Source: Zonotrichia leucophrys gambelii (taxonomy: Eukaryota > Chordata > Aves > Passeriformes > Passerellidae). Taken from it: a DNA stretch of 64,000 nt. Shown here one piece after another: positions 12,043-52,649 of the stretch. Position 1 is the first letter of the stretch, and every line of letters begins with the position of its first letter. The notes beneath the pieces are model-generated. The model did no database searches. It had not been told where the DNA came from and was given only the letters and a program-made list of their open reading frames with translations. The DNA lies in contig NC_088172.1 of assembly GCF_028769735.1 (NCBI RefSeq), forward strand, positions 66,309,075-66,373,074, written 5' to 3'. Made by a program: the position numbers and the translations under genes.

Positions 12043-14939
12043 GTGAGTGGGCGTTGTGTTTCTTGTAGAGATCACCTTGAGGAAGAAAAGAGGGGAGGAA
12101 ACAAAAAAGAGTAAGACAAAAATAAGTCTACACAATACTGTTGAAGAACATGAGTTTTAGTGATTATTTGCAGTGGTGTACCGAAAAATGTGTCTGTGCT
12201 CTTTGGGCAGTGTTTTTTTCCCCTCCTTAGAATTTTTGTTGTTGTTAACTGGATTTTTTAATACAAACTTGATAAAAGGGGTTAAATACCAGTAACACCA
12301 AAACGGTTTGGATTTACATGTGGTTTTCCCATCTAAGTCTTTTTCTGATAGAAGCTTTTAGACCTAGGTCTATATAATTTAGATTTTTTTTAATGGGTGA
12401 CTTTTTATAGGGTTTTGGGGTTTTTTTTCTTTGTTATATTTTAGTTTGGTTTTTTTTTTTAAATCAAAGCTAATAGTACTTTAAAGCTACAGCACTTTTG
12501 TCTTCCCAACACTGCAGGTAAAAAACATATGAATCCAATGATTAGCTCTCTATCAGTTGGCTTTTGTGGTAAAGTCGGTGGCCTACTGTTCCTCCAAAGT
12601 GAGACAATGAAAATGGCTTGCATGCTTACTGTGCTCCAGGGTTACACTTCTTTTCTTGCAGAAAGTCCCCTGTTACTGCGCTGCTGCTCGATTATCTCGC
12701 TGGTGTTAAGCAGTGGTACCTTAATTCCTAATGTGTGGTTAGTAACTCTGCACAGACAAACAGTGGGCTTGGCCCAAACAAGATCCTCTGGCAAGGAGGA
12801 GCTGCTCCCTGGAGAATCACAGAAGATAATTTGCTTCTTGTTTAACCATTTGTTATGTTTGCCTTTTCCTTTTTCCCCTCTATTTCCTCTTTTTGCACAA
12901 TTCAGCATCACCTCAAAAGTGCAGCACTCTGTAAGGGTGGGGGATTTTTGTTCTGTTTCTTTTTTTGTCTGTCTTCCCCATTGCTTTGCTAAAGCTGATG
13001 TCTGACAGTGCTGTGTGCAGTCTCTGAAACTGCATCTAATCATAAAGACCCTGCTGTTTGTGTTAATTTTATCAAGGTATTGGCAGATTGGCATTTTCAC
13101 ACTAGTAACAGAGGCACGCTGTGTTCCAGGTGGAGTTTTATCTATTCTTTTTGTCCACTTCACATAAATCAGTATTCCTTTCCGCGCTGAATATTTTCAA
13201 GACTAGCTGTACACTTTAGTGGGGGGGAAAAGTTAGAAGCAAACTGATGCAGAAACTGCCTGGTTGGTCTGGATATTTAGATAGTGATTCAAATGCAATG
13301 AGATCAGCAGTGGACTTTCCCCTTCCTCAGGGGAAGCAAGCCAATTTATTTTTTTACATGGTTATTACTGGTAGCGAAGCTATTCCTACTCAGAAGAATT
13401 TGTTACATAGTTTAAAAAAAAAACCAACCCATGTCTCTCCTTATTTGTCCTGCAACTCAAGGTATTGCTTGTGAAATTATAATTACACTTTGCTCTTTAT
13501 TTATTTATTTAATAAAGACTTTGTAGTCTGCTGCTTCTATAACTGTTACAAGATCTTGGTGAGAATAGCAATGAAGAAATTTTTGGACAGTTCTGCAACA
13601 GACTTCTGGAGTCTTAGGGATATATTTCAAATCAGTCCAGTGTAGCTCAAGTGAAAAAATATTATCCCTGTAAAATAACTTGCGCAAAGACAGGCTTGTA
13701 GAAGAGTATCTCTCATCTGTTGTGCTTGAGGCAAGAGTATAATGGATCCCCTTGGGAGAAATCCTGTTTATAGCCTTGGCAGACTAAAAATGGAATATGT
13801 TTCCAGTTGGAGAATTAACTGATAGGCTTTTGTGTCAGGACGTGTCGTGCATTTGCAATTTGCACAGTATAGGAAGGTGCTTCTCTTCTCAGTTGCCAGT
13901 AGAGAATCCAGGTCTAGCTGCTGCTCTCCTGCTCCTCCTAAGTTTCCTGACAGTTGCTGTGCCTGTGAAGGAAGCCTGGCTTTCCCTTACTGTAAAGAAC
14001 TTGCTGCCTGTACTTGGCCTCTCCTGTTTCCCATAGATAGAAAAGATGAATGGTCTTTACTAAAGAGCTGCAATTTACAAGGCAGAATTGCCAAGCACTG
14101 GAGTGCTAAATTGAGGTATCTCTGTTCTTGTTCTTACGCAGATTCTGGACCAGCATTGTCTTTGCTGCACTCCTAGCTGTGCACTTGTATGCCCATAAAT
14201 GAGATTTCCCTAAGGATCTATCTCAAAAGGGACATGTTGGTGTGTTTGAGGGGTGACAAGGTTGCTGTTACTGCATGGCTATTCCAGCAATTCACTTCTC
14301 TTAATTTTGCAAGGTCTCATGTGATGTGTGTTGGGGATCCAGCTGAGAAAATGGAGCTTGGCATTTCTGACCAGGCTTCCTTTGCAGCTGCTCTGTGTGA
14401 GGTGTAATGGATACTGAGGCTGGCTCATGCCCAATGCCATATTTTGCTGGTTCTTTCTCATGCTTCTGCAGTTGTCTAGGCCAGTTGATACCTTAAATTG
14501 CCACTTACTCTTAAACTTTAATTAATGTGCCTGATTTATGAAATATGAGAAAGACTTATAAGTGATTGGTATTCAATAAACAAGTCCATTAGTAGATTAT
14601 GCAGCAGTAATGAAATTCATTGCAATAGAAACTGTTTGTCAATACTCAGATGCTATAGGGTGCAAAAAAGTACTGTGTGTACAACAAAAATAGTAGTACA
14701 TACTACTACAGTTACCATTCAGGGAAAAGGAAGGATCAGTTGATCCATTTATCTTCCCACAAGAAGGCTGTCTTCCCAGGTAAATAAGCATTCTAGAAAG
14801 GAATTGCATGCTCTAGATGCAGACTTTACAGTTTGGGTGTTCTTTAAAATGTGTACATTGCTAAGTTTTGCATGTAGTGCTGATAAAATAATGTATTTTA
14901 AAAGGCTGCCTGTTTTTGTGTACAAAAATTCAAAGCCAC

Positions 14940-14965
14940 TTTCCATCACTTAAAAGTGATGGAAA
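14940..14965. repeat. 26-bp near-perfect palindrome
   Basis: Arms TTTCCATCACTT (14940-14951) and AAGTGATGGAAA (14954-14965) are exact reverse complements around a 2-base AA centre. This is the longest inverted repeat noticed in the window. Confidence 0.85.
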
Positions 14966-17900
14966 AACATAATCCTTGTGAGATCCTAATTCGTCCCTTT
15001 TTGCCTGAAGTCTTTAATACTCATTGTCTATGTCTTTCAAAGAGCTCCTGAAGTCAGTTTTGCTTCAGCTAAATATTAAGCTCATAGAGTGATTCATGTT
15101 GTGCTGTCCTCAAAGGGAGCAAACTGCTGAGGAGCTTTCTTCTTCCCATGGGAGTGGTGGATGGAAGCGTGGCAGCTACCCTGCATGGTCCTGCCATTGC
15201 TGCCCTGCCCTCGTGCTTCCATGTGCTGCAGGAGCACCTCCTTTGGCGCTCTGTCCTTTGTTGGGCATTTTTTCCTCTCCTTCAGGACTAGTTAGTGCAC
15301 CCAAAACCATGAGTCACTTTTATTTGGCTGCAAGAGAATGCCAGCATCCCTGGGTTAGGAGAGTTGTCCCTATCTTTGAGTTTAAGGACCAGGGCAGCCA
15401 ACAGAGTGTCATAGCAGCATGGTCCCAGCTTAGGAAGGGGTGCCCACAGAATTTGGGGAGATCCCTTCTTCCTAAACACATTGTGTGTGGCTGCAGAGCA
15501 GAAGAGTTACAAGTACTAGAGCATGTTTTCTGGTCTAGGATTCACTTGTACTGCTTGATGTGGGGTGGGAAGACTGTATAGCACAAAGGTGGGGAGCCTG
15601 AGCAGTCAGGCCTAAGAGCTGCATCTAATCCTGCAATGAAGACTAGTGAGAAAGCATTTTCCTTGCTATTGCTAAAGCTCAGTGTCACCCAGGAGTGCTG
15701 CTTGTACAGGAAAAAAGGATGTTGGCTGGTATCTAAAACCAGTGCTCAGCGATTTCCCCATCACATCTGCTTGGGTTCACAGCCCTGGAGCTTTTGAGGG
15801 CATCTTGCATTGCACCTCTTGAAGAATCCTAAAGGAAAGGTGGGGGTCAGGCCCACACTTCTGTCCTGTGAGAGGACTGTGGTCACACCTGAGCAGGTGC
15901 AGAAAGCCTGCTGAAGTTAATCTCCCAGTTCCATGGGCTGAAGCCAGCTGTCTCTGCTGTCAGTGTTGCATCTATCAGCCAAGCTGCACCAGTTCTGGAA
16001 TCCAGTTCTTCAGAGCACCCGAGTGACTAGGAGGTGTCCTGGTGTTCCTTGTTCAATGGCTGTGAATAGGGATTTCCTACAAAGCAGTGTGCAGTGTTTG
16101 AAGACAGGTGTGTATTTTACCCAAAAAGCAGTGTGTGGATAGCAAATTTGGTACCTTACCTCCCTGTGGCATCTTTGCCCTTGGATGTGTTGTGCTAGTC
16201 CTGGAATGATGCTGAGGTAGACACATTTGAAAAGTCAATGTGCTCCTGGGAGTTTGCTGCAGGATGTGACCTAGTTGTCCTGACTGCTGGTCACAGGTGG
16301 CACTTTTCACATCATTTTACAGCCATGACATAAAGCTATTTAGCTTCAATCTTGTTTTCTGCCCTGACAAGCAACTTTGTTTCCGCTCCTTCCTGGCTGA
16401 TGCATCTTCTCAGAGAAATTTTCATCATTGCAGGGGTTAGTCAAAGGAGGTGGGTGGAGTTTTTTAAAATTGCTGAGAAAGGCTTATACATGCCATCATG
16501 ACGTCTTTTACTTGCTCAGGCTCTTTATTCCTCTCCTTTGCAGATAGTACTGGTGCCCTACCATGTGCATCTGAGGGGACAAAATACCTGGAAGGTGAGG
16601 GGGGTTTTCAGTTCTACAACTGTTTCATCATGAGTACGAGGCAGCCCAGGTGTGGGTTGCTGCCAAAGGCAGATTTGTTTCCAGGCAGTTGTCTGTCTGT
16701 CTTGCTGCAGGACTGCCTTGATTAAAGCTGCTTAAGCTGTTTGTGAAACTGCAGCCTAAGAGTCTAGTGTTCTTAGAAGCCTAAGAGATCTCTGGATGGT
16801 GTCTGGAAAATATTAAGAAGAGTCTTAATGTTTCTGGACAATTTTTGATGGGAGGCTGTAGGGCCACTGTGGTAAGGTTTCATCAGGAAGATGCTCAGTG
16901 CTCATTCTCTATCAGCTCTAGCAAAAGCAGATGTTTTACTGTAATAAACCTTAAAAAGCATGTTTCCAGGTGTTTGTAAGAGAAGCACAGAATTACCTGT
17001 GCTTTTTTTCTTGATAGATAAGAACTTTGTTCTGCTTTGCTGCTCGGAGTTGGTAAGCTATGGCTCGTTCATCTGTTCCCTTTATCCCCCTTGAGATGTG
17101 GTTGTAGCTGTACCTAGAGGCTGAAATGAGACTTAGGACTCAATTTGCTGTGGTGTTATGAACTAGAGTGTAAAACAAATGGTTCATTGCGAGTACCCAC
17201 ATGGTGTCTGGATGAGACCTTCTCCCAGACAGGCTGGCAGTGGCATGGCCCCAAATTCAGTGGTTGCAGGACATCCCTGTGCCATTGGGTGTATGGTGGG
17301 TGAGGTGTGGGGTGTTTCAGTGAGCCATCCTGCTGATCCCTGAAGCAAATGGCTCCTTCCTTCTCATCCAACTCCTCTTCCTCCCATGGGGGGCTCTGCT
17401 GCTCTTTTCTGCCTTGCTGGGGCAAACCTCATCCATTCCTGCTTTGATCCAGCAAGTGCTGGGGTTCTGGTCCTGTGCTGGGAGGCAACTTGAGGGTCTG
17501 TGGAGAGAGGAGGGGAAGATTTAATTGAGTTTTTATGACCATGTTTGAGCTGCTTAGTGAGAGAAGGCTTGAAGTTAATGACAGGCATGTTTTCCAAAGA
17601 TCCTCTGCATGTGTGTTTAGGTAAAATAAACACTGCTAAATAAGCTATGCCACCACTCTGGGCTCTAATAAGCCTCCTGTCTGATACCAGAAGAATACAA
17701 ACAAATAGTGCCTTTGACTGTTTTAATTGATAGACTTGCTGGGCCTTTGACCAAGCAATTGCATCTCAAAATGCACTTCTTCAGGAGCTAAAACATGAGT
17801 GTTAGTCAAAAAAAGGCAGCACAACAAAAACAAACAACCTGTAGGGTGTCCCAGAGGCTGATGATTGACTTCAGCTTTTATTAATTCATCTGCAGGGCAT

Positions 17901-20570
17901 TTGCTGAAGCTTTTATGGTTTAATTGAGGTTAAGAGGTTGGAATTTGTGGTAAACAAAGGAATGGCATATGGGCAGTCTGAAATTGTGTATGTTTAAGTA
18001 AGAGCATTCCTTCTGGTCACTTGTTTTCATTGGGCAGTTACTCCTGACTCACAACTTTGTTAAAAAAAAGGAAAGGTGTAAACATGCATTGCTAGCAAGT
18101 TAATGATTCATTATGTTTTATCACGTCCTAACATACCTCTAAAGAAGAGAAGGTTGAGCTGGGCTTGACCTCCCCCTTCAGATTAAGGACGTTTTTTCTT
18201 TAACCCCTTACCTGTTGTGGGAGGTTCCACAAGCTCATTTGTTTTGAATCATAATAAGAAAAACACTTTCTCTTCTGCCTTTCTCACTTCCCTCTTCCAA
18301 GGGTCCACAGCTGTTCTCTTAAAAATTCAAATGGAAAAAGCAGGTGTGGGGAAAAACTCTCCAGAAAGTTTTTATTGTAGAGGCTACGGAGAAGTGGGAG
18401 TCAGTTTCTTCAGCTGTCCAAAGAAATCTGTGTGCCTGTGTTTGTGTTTTATGGTAACTTTTTTGTCCTACTTTCAGTTCTGTTTTGAGCCCTATGAGTG
18501 TCTTCACTGGCTGTGATATCCCTTGTGAGAGGGAACGTGTACTGGCCAGTGCAGCCGTTTGACAATTAAGATAAGTTCATACTTGAGGTCTCTATGCTGT
18601 TGATAAAATTTATGGCATGAATTACATCAGCTGGCAATAATAGTGGTGACCTGTTGCCCTCAAGTAATTCTGTAGACATCTGTAATTTATATACATCTGT
18701 TAATAGTGTGTAGTCTGGACCCTAAGAGAGCATGTGAGTATAATGAGAGAAGATAAATCAGAATTTTCCTCTTAATATTTTAGTTAATAGCAGCTTTCAC
18801 GTGTCCCATAAAGTCAAATGCCTTTTTCTCACTTGCTTTAGTTTAGAGCAATCTTTTTAAAACTCCTAGGTCTTGTTAAACCAAATACTTGTTCTGAAAA
18901 AATACTTTAATAACTCCCATGTCTGCATTTTTTGGTGCACTTCTGTCTTATAAGGAATGCTCTACACAGCTTGAATCAAAAATTGCTTTGTTAAGAAACA
19001 TTGTATAATGCTGGCTCTGGGAAGGTGGCGCATGGAACAGCTTCTGAATTTGCAAGAGGACACTCCTGGATCTATCTTATATTTGCTTTAAAAAATAATT
19101 AAAAAAAAATTGATGCTTGAGCACAGAGTTGAAAGGAGAGGGATAAATCCAAGTTCTATTTGCTGTACTCTACATTATTGTTTGCTTTTCCCATCTCCCG
19201 CACAAGAATTTGATTCTGCCATAATTTTCTCCTGGACAAACCTGGGCAAACATGATTTTAAATACAAAACAATGCTTTTAAAACTTACTTGTAGTGCACA
19301 GGCACACAAGTACATGCATATATGTGTATGTGTATACAGGCAGGTATAAGCAGGCATGACATGGCCTGCTTCCCTGCTGCTTGTGATCCCTCATGTTTTA
19401 TGCGTTGTGGAGGGTGAAGGAAAAGCCCATGGCTCCCTTCACAACCTGTCCGCTGAAGCTGGGCTGGGCTCTGGGTGTGGGAGAGGGTGGCACTGCCACA
19501 ACCAGTGCATTGAGCTGCCATTGCTGGGGTCTGCACCTGTCCCCAGGTGTGTGGGAGCTTTGGGGACAGGCATCAGCCAGCAGCACCTCTGTCTCTGTGC
19601 TGCAGGTGAGTGCTCAGGTGCTGCTGGTGGAAGGGAGTCACCCCTTTGTTCAGGGCAGTTGGGGGTTGGCTTACATCAAAACTTGTACAGGCATGACCCC
19701 ATGGCTGGTATCTTGCTGGTTTAGGTCTCTGCTGGCATTGATACCTAACCCACCCTTGAGGAGCCTCTTCCCTTCCTGATGGATTCATTAGGTGCCACAG
19801 GATCCTTCCTGAGAGGAATGCTGAGAGCACTGGAGAGGAGAGGGCTATACATAAAATGGTACAAGTTGCTCAGGAAACTGTCTAACCTAGCTGTAAAGTC
19901 AAGATGATGTTGGCTTCCCTGCATTTGACTGCAAAGAAAACTTCCATCTCTTATTTCTGTTAATATCTGAACTTCAGCTGTAAGGTGCTTGTGCAGGCTG
20001 TGCTCAGTGCTTGAGAGGAGGGCAGTGCTTACCTACAAAAGGTGTTATACAGTGGCTGAGTTTGTGTTCCACCTCCTCCTTTGAGTTGAAGTATAGAGGA
20101 TTTCAGGCAGTGGTTTCCCAGGGAGTAGGGACGGAGTGAGGGAGAGGACAGCACAGATGAGCTCCTGTGCACTGACATGTGCCTGTTGACAGCCCATTGA
20201 GCTCTCTGCTTTGGGAGTGAGCGAGGTGCCTGGCTGAGGGATGGGCGCTCCCCCATGTCACGGGTGTTCTCAGGCAGCAGCCCAAGGTGCCACCTGCCTT
20301 ATCGCTTACATGAGTCTGGAAACCTTGAGTCTGGTTTGTTATTCCAGGGAGACCTCATTGCTTTATGGCACTCTCATGGGACTTTCAAGCTGTTTAAGAG
20401 GTTGACACTGCCTGGTTTGTGCTGTGATGCTGGTGGAAACATTGACTGGCCCTGGAAAATGGATGACTGTTGGGAGTGCTTTTGTTTTTAAACATCTCAC
20501 CACACACGTGCTGTGAGCTGCTCCTGGTGCCAGCAGAAGCACAGCATTGATGCTCTCGCCTTTTCAACAG

Positions 20571-20639
20571 GTGCATGGGATGAAGGGAGCCTGACACCAG
20601 TCTGGAGAGGAGAGCCCAGCCCCCGTGGAGCTGCCCACC
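20571..20639 (+). other. FRMD1: 5' UTR part of exon 2 with two micro-uORFs
   Basis: The acceptor CTTTTCAACAG ends at 20570. Between it and the start codon lie two overlapping tiny upstream frames: ATG-GGA-TGA at 20575-20583 and ATG-AAG-GGA-GCC-TGA at 20580-20594. The TGA at 20592-20594 is also in the main frame, so translation cannot begin upstream within this exon. The uORFs may lower initiation at 20640. Confidence 0.65.
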
Positions 20640-48214
<27,575 letters not shown>

Positions 48215-50035
48215 TGAGATTGGAGCTCTTCCATACCAGGAAACAGCTCATCATGGCAATATATACCTCATTAACACATGTGATGTCACTCTGGTTCTTG
48301 CAGGAGGAGATGGTCAGCAGCTTTGTTATTCAGCTCTGTATCAGTAAGTGGCATCACTTCTGCAGAGCTGACTACAGGGCAGATCAACTGGAGTGTAGCA
48401 CTTAACACTGGCATTGGTAGTGTCTGTCTGAGCAGAAAGTGGAAGTAGCCTGCACCCTTGGAAGGGACACAATCAACATAAAAACCAAAAAACAGTGGAC
48501 CAAAACTGATACTGAGCTAGTAAAGCAAACCTTGTCAATATGGATTAATCAGAAATTTAAAGTTTTTCATGTTCCTGCCTTTCTCTTGTGGTCCATGTCT
48601 CTTAATTTTAGTGTACAGATAGTTTGTCTTCAGTTTGTGCTGCTGCAACATTGCCAACAGCTGTCAGGCCAGGATATACTCTAAGCACATTTGGAGGGCT
48701 GTGTATGGAAGTGTCTGGCCTGTTTCAGTTGTAATGAACACAAGTTGCTTATTCACTGCACTGGGGCAAGACCTGCTCTGCCAGGAGTTTCTTCTTCTTT
48801 TGTTGTTATTTTGTTGTAAGCATCCAGCCAAATACAATGTGTGGTCTTTTTTTTTTTTTAATGGCAACAAATGGAGCTGACTGTCAGCTGTCTACCACTG
48901 CTGTGATGCAGATTGGCATTATATCCTTGGGGAGATAGGGAGGAGATAAAGCAAATGACTTGGCTGCTTCTGAGAGTATAGAGGGCAAGAGCATTAATTG
49001 ACAGGCTTTTGAAGAGAGGAGTGTGACTGGAGAATTTGTCCAGGCATGATCACCCCTTACATTGATTCATACTTTAATGCTGTTCTTTTATTTGTTTTTA
49101 ATGAATCTGTTCCTTAGATTTTTTTTTCCCTTCTGCTTAGGAGGCAAGTAAAAATGGAGAAAGTCACTTTGCAAGGACAGACAGAGTGACTGTGTCCTAC
49201 TTAGTCATGGATAGGTCAGGCAAATATGTGTGTGTGGTGCTGCAGGGCTGATGATGGTGCAGGTGTAGGGCGTTTGTGTGCCAGACCAAGGGTACTTGTT
49301 TTGGTGATCTTGAGAGTGGTGGATCTGGCTGTGCTGGCTCTCACTAGGGAAATAATCATAATTATGCTGTTTCATTGAAGCATTTGGTGTGGAAAACATC
49401 CTGCTACCTTGTTACATGCAAATGAATATGTGTTTGGTTTCCTCCCCTCATCAATTGCCAGCATTGGGAAGCTTGTACTTGAAGGCCCAGCTTTGTGCCC
49501 AGCTTTTGACAGCCATCTAGCTGTGTTCTGGCAAACTAGAAGGGAAGGAATACTGTTCTGCTGGCTGGGGAAGTGTGTGTTGTGCAGTGTTGGTAATCAA
49601 AAGCTGAAAATAGCCTTATTCAGAAAAGAAAGGAAGCCAGACTATGGCAAGGAAGGTTTGAGCTGCTGCTTTGATGGTGGGCATGCAAGCTCAGTAGTTG
49701 TCTGGTAAATTGCATTCCCATAAGTCATTAAATAGCAAATCCTTGAAGTCCATCATCTTGCTACTTGTGTGTGAATGCCATGTAGAGACAGCCCATGCAA
49801 GTACATCTGCATTCACTGATTTGGGACCAGCTGCTCTACATCCTCTGAGATGAATCCAGTACCAAACCCAAGCTGTGTGCACGACTTAGTTGACTGTGCC
49901 CTCTTTGATCACACTGTTCTTTCGTGTTGTAATGAACAATTAGGAGCTGTGTGTTCACTATAGCCTCTTTTCCTTTGTTCCAAACAAAGCCAAAATGCCT
50001 TTGCAAAGTACTTGAGGTATGTTTACTGCATCCAA

Positions 50036-50041
50036 AATAAA
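50036..50041 (+). terminator. FRMD1: Possible proximal poly(A) signal of FRMD1
   Basis: AATAAA about 1.8 kb after the stop codon. Use would remove the last 1.1 kb of the 3' UTR. Confidence 0.4.
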
Positions 50042-51150
50042 TTCTTCTAAATGGATCTGAATGGGTAAAGGAAATCTAGTTGGCTGCTCTTGAACAGTCC
50101 AGCCAAGCCTCCCTCTGTCAGTCACTCCCTGTTACCTGGGTCCTGTTTGGCCATAAGCCACAGGGGATGGGCATGGCCAGGATCCAGGAGGCCAGTGGCT
50201 GTACAGCAGGCAGCAGCCTTGCAGCAATGCAGGAGCCTTGCTCTTGCAGCTACCACAGAGCTGGAGGGATGGCTCTTACTGCAGCAGTGCCTCTCCATGC
50301 AAAACATGAGGGAGGTCTGGAGTGAGGGCCCCACTGACCTGTTGCTCTCCCACCCATGTAGATGTACAGTTACTTGTGGTTCTGGGAATGGTTGTTAACA
50401 GGAAAAAAGGTCAAAATTCCGTGGGTATAGTTGTTTGGAAAAGGGTCATAAAATGTGTGTGCAGCATGTGCACACTTCTCTCAAAGACAATCACATCCTT
50501 ATCTGCTGCAGCCTAACCACATCACAGCAGTGTTTATTGCCACCAGGCAGCTCACTGTGCTGGTTTTGCAGTTAGCAGTCATCCAAAGGATTTGGTGAAG
50601 CACTGTAATCCTGTAATCCTGCTGCTGCTGGTTACAAAATGCACCAATGCCTGAAAACAGCGTAACTGACTCTTGCATGAGCATCCACTGCCTTGTACAT
50701 TCCTGAGGAGTTCTTATATTTATTCATGGCTGGTAGGGAAGGCAAACTCTGCAGGTCTGACTGTCTTCTCTCTGTGGTCTGTGCAGCTCCCTCCAGTACT
50801 GTAAGTGACGTATGCATATGAAGGGGAGACCAGACACTTTGTGTATAGACTGAGAATGAATCCGTATCTTATGAGCACTGTGAATATCTATTATGCAACT
50901 TTTGTATTCATATTAAAAAAAAATCCACCTGTTTCTGCTAGTAATACATTTATTTTTTGTTTGGATTTAGAAGATCTCTTTTTTTTTTTTGGGTTTGATA
51001 GTTTGGTAGATGTTAGTGTGCAAGCATTTATCAGCTGATGTTAGAAACTAGCTGCCAATATTTGTACATATTTGTAAAATACTCATGTTATAATCACTCT
51101 ATTTTAATGGTAAAAGTTTCTCCTTTCCATGAAAGGATTTTCTTGTTTAA

Positions 51151-51188
51151 AATAAAACATAAATAATTATATATACACCTGCAATAAA
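51151..51188 (+). terminator. FRMD1: Tandem poly(A) signals ending FRMD1
   Basis: Two AATAAA hexamers at 51151-51156 and 51183-51188. A GT/T-rich stretch follows from about 51210 (GTGTGGCTATTTTTGTG). This arrangement is typical of a cleavage site near 51200-51210. Confidence 0.7.
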
Positions 51189-51205
51189 GAATGGATAGAA
51201 AAAAG

Positions 51206-52640
51206 GTAACTGTGTGGCTATTTTTGTGCCCAACGAAGACTGTTTTTTCCATTTGAGATGGGTTGTGGAAATTAATTTGCTGCCAGACTAACCCATACGA
51301 GCTCAGCTTGTGATGAAAAACCCAGAGGCACTGCAGTCAACAACTGCTGTTCCTCCTTGCTATTCTCAGTTGCACAATGCCAAAGGGCCTTTGTCAGGTA
51401 TTAAGAACACAGCTGAGCAGGTTGGAGTCAGCAGGACACTCAAGGGGGCTGAATCTGACTGAAGAGACAAGTTAAGCTGCTCCTGGTGGTTAGTCAAGAA
51501 AACCAAGCGTGAACTCCCAAGGAGGTAGAGAGATCCTGTCAGCATCCTCCAGGGGCTGCATCCAAGGACAGCTGCCAGCCCACAGGATGCAAAGCGCTGC
51601 TGAAGAGCACTCCACCAAAGTCACCTAACCTGCTGGCCTAGAGTCTGGCATGGATAAAGGAAAAGTTTCTTTCCTTGGGTCATAAATCTATGAAGGAGTG
51701 CTGCAGAGCTATCTGGATCTCTTCTTGAAGAAGCTTGCTCACTGGGAGCCTCTTAATTTTTTTTTTCATTTTCTCTGGAAAAAAATGTACTTTTTATATG
51801 CTTTGATATGGTAGTATTGCCTCTATTCTTAAGATTTCCATTCTTGTACTTCATATTTTTGTCCAGTACCTGCTATGTTTCCAGTACACAAATTTTCAAG
51901 GACTTTGGAAACTCATCCAACTTTGGCTTGGGGATGCTGAGAGAGGGTGATTTGATTGCACATGGAGCTTTGTATGGAGATAAAACTAAGTAGCAGATAG
52001 ACATTAGGTGACCCAAATTTGAAGGACATGGTCACTTCTCTTTGTTTTGTTGTTTGGCAAGTAAGCACTCTCTTGCCCTCCAGGGTGGAGTCCTGCTGAC
52101 CAAGGAATCTGTCTCAGAAGGTGGGGCTTCTGGTGGTACCAGCAAATCCTGTGTGGGTTCAGTCAAGTGCTGCAGTGTGAGATGGGGACGATGTGGTTAC
52201 TGCACTGCATCTGTTATGAGGCATGCCATCTGTGGGAGCTGCATGGAGGTAAGGCCTGAAGGTGTGTGCTAAAGCTGATGGGTAAATCAACCCAGGTGTT
52301 TTGGGTGAGCTGAGAGCAGTTCTTCAATGGATTTCTTGGCAGCAAATTCTGAGTCACTGGAGGCTGATATCATATTTTAAAAGTCTGAACATTTTTGAAC
52401 AAGAACTGGTCCTAAAGCCTCTCACTGTAAAGTTGTAGCTCCTTGTTCCCCAGCAAGGGGTCGGGTGGCTCCTAGTTACTTTGCCCAGGCTTCTCGTGGC
52501 AGCTCTCTTCCCTCATCCCCACCCTGTCTGCTCTGCCTCCACCTCGGAGCCTCCGCTATGACGCCCCCCCTTTCTTAGAGCGCATTCCTGGGCTCGTGGT
52601 GCCCAAGGCCTGGCTCCTGCCTTCATGGCTCTCCTGGACG
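51206..52640. other. Intergenic, downstream of FRMD1
   Basis: No gene, repeat family or splice-flanked open frame is recognised. GC content rises toward the right-hand end as the GC-rich island begins. Confidence 0.6.
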
Positions 52641-52649
52641 CCCACCAGC

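Larger units (their letters stand above)
10524..20570 (+). other. FRMD1: FRMD1 intron 1
   Basis: About 10 kb between the inferred first exon and the exon carrying the start codon, with acceptor TTTTCAACAG ending at 20570. It includes the G-rich half of the CpG island, a possible alternative exon at 11956-12042 and a near-perfect palindrome at 14940-14965. Several open frames of up to about 160 codons occur, but none looks like a known protein. Confidence 0.55.
48215..51205 (+). other. FRMD1: FRMD1 3' UTR
   Basis: About 3 kb of non-coding sequence from the stop codon to the poly(A) signals at 51151 and 51183. An internal AATAAA at 50036 could give a shorter form. The region has scattered ATTTA and T-rich tracts (for example near 48848 and 50979) but no open frame that looks real. 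The end is inferred from the signals, not from transcript data. Confidence 0.65.

Noticed and set aside
15096..15581. 161-codon + strand frame with an ATG in intron 1
   Set aside because: No similarity to a known family, ordinary codon use, no splice or poly(A) context; fits chance in a long intron.
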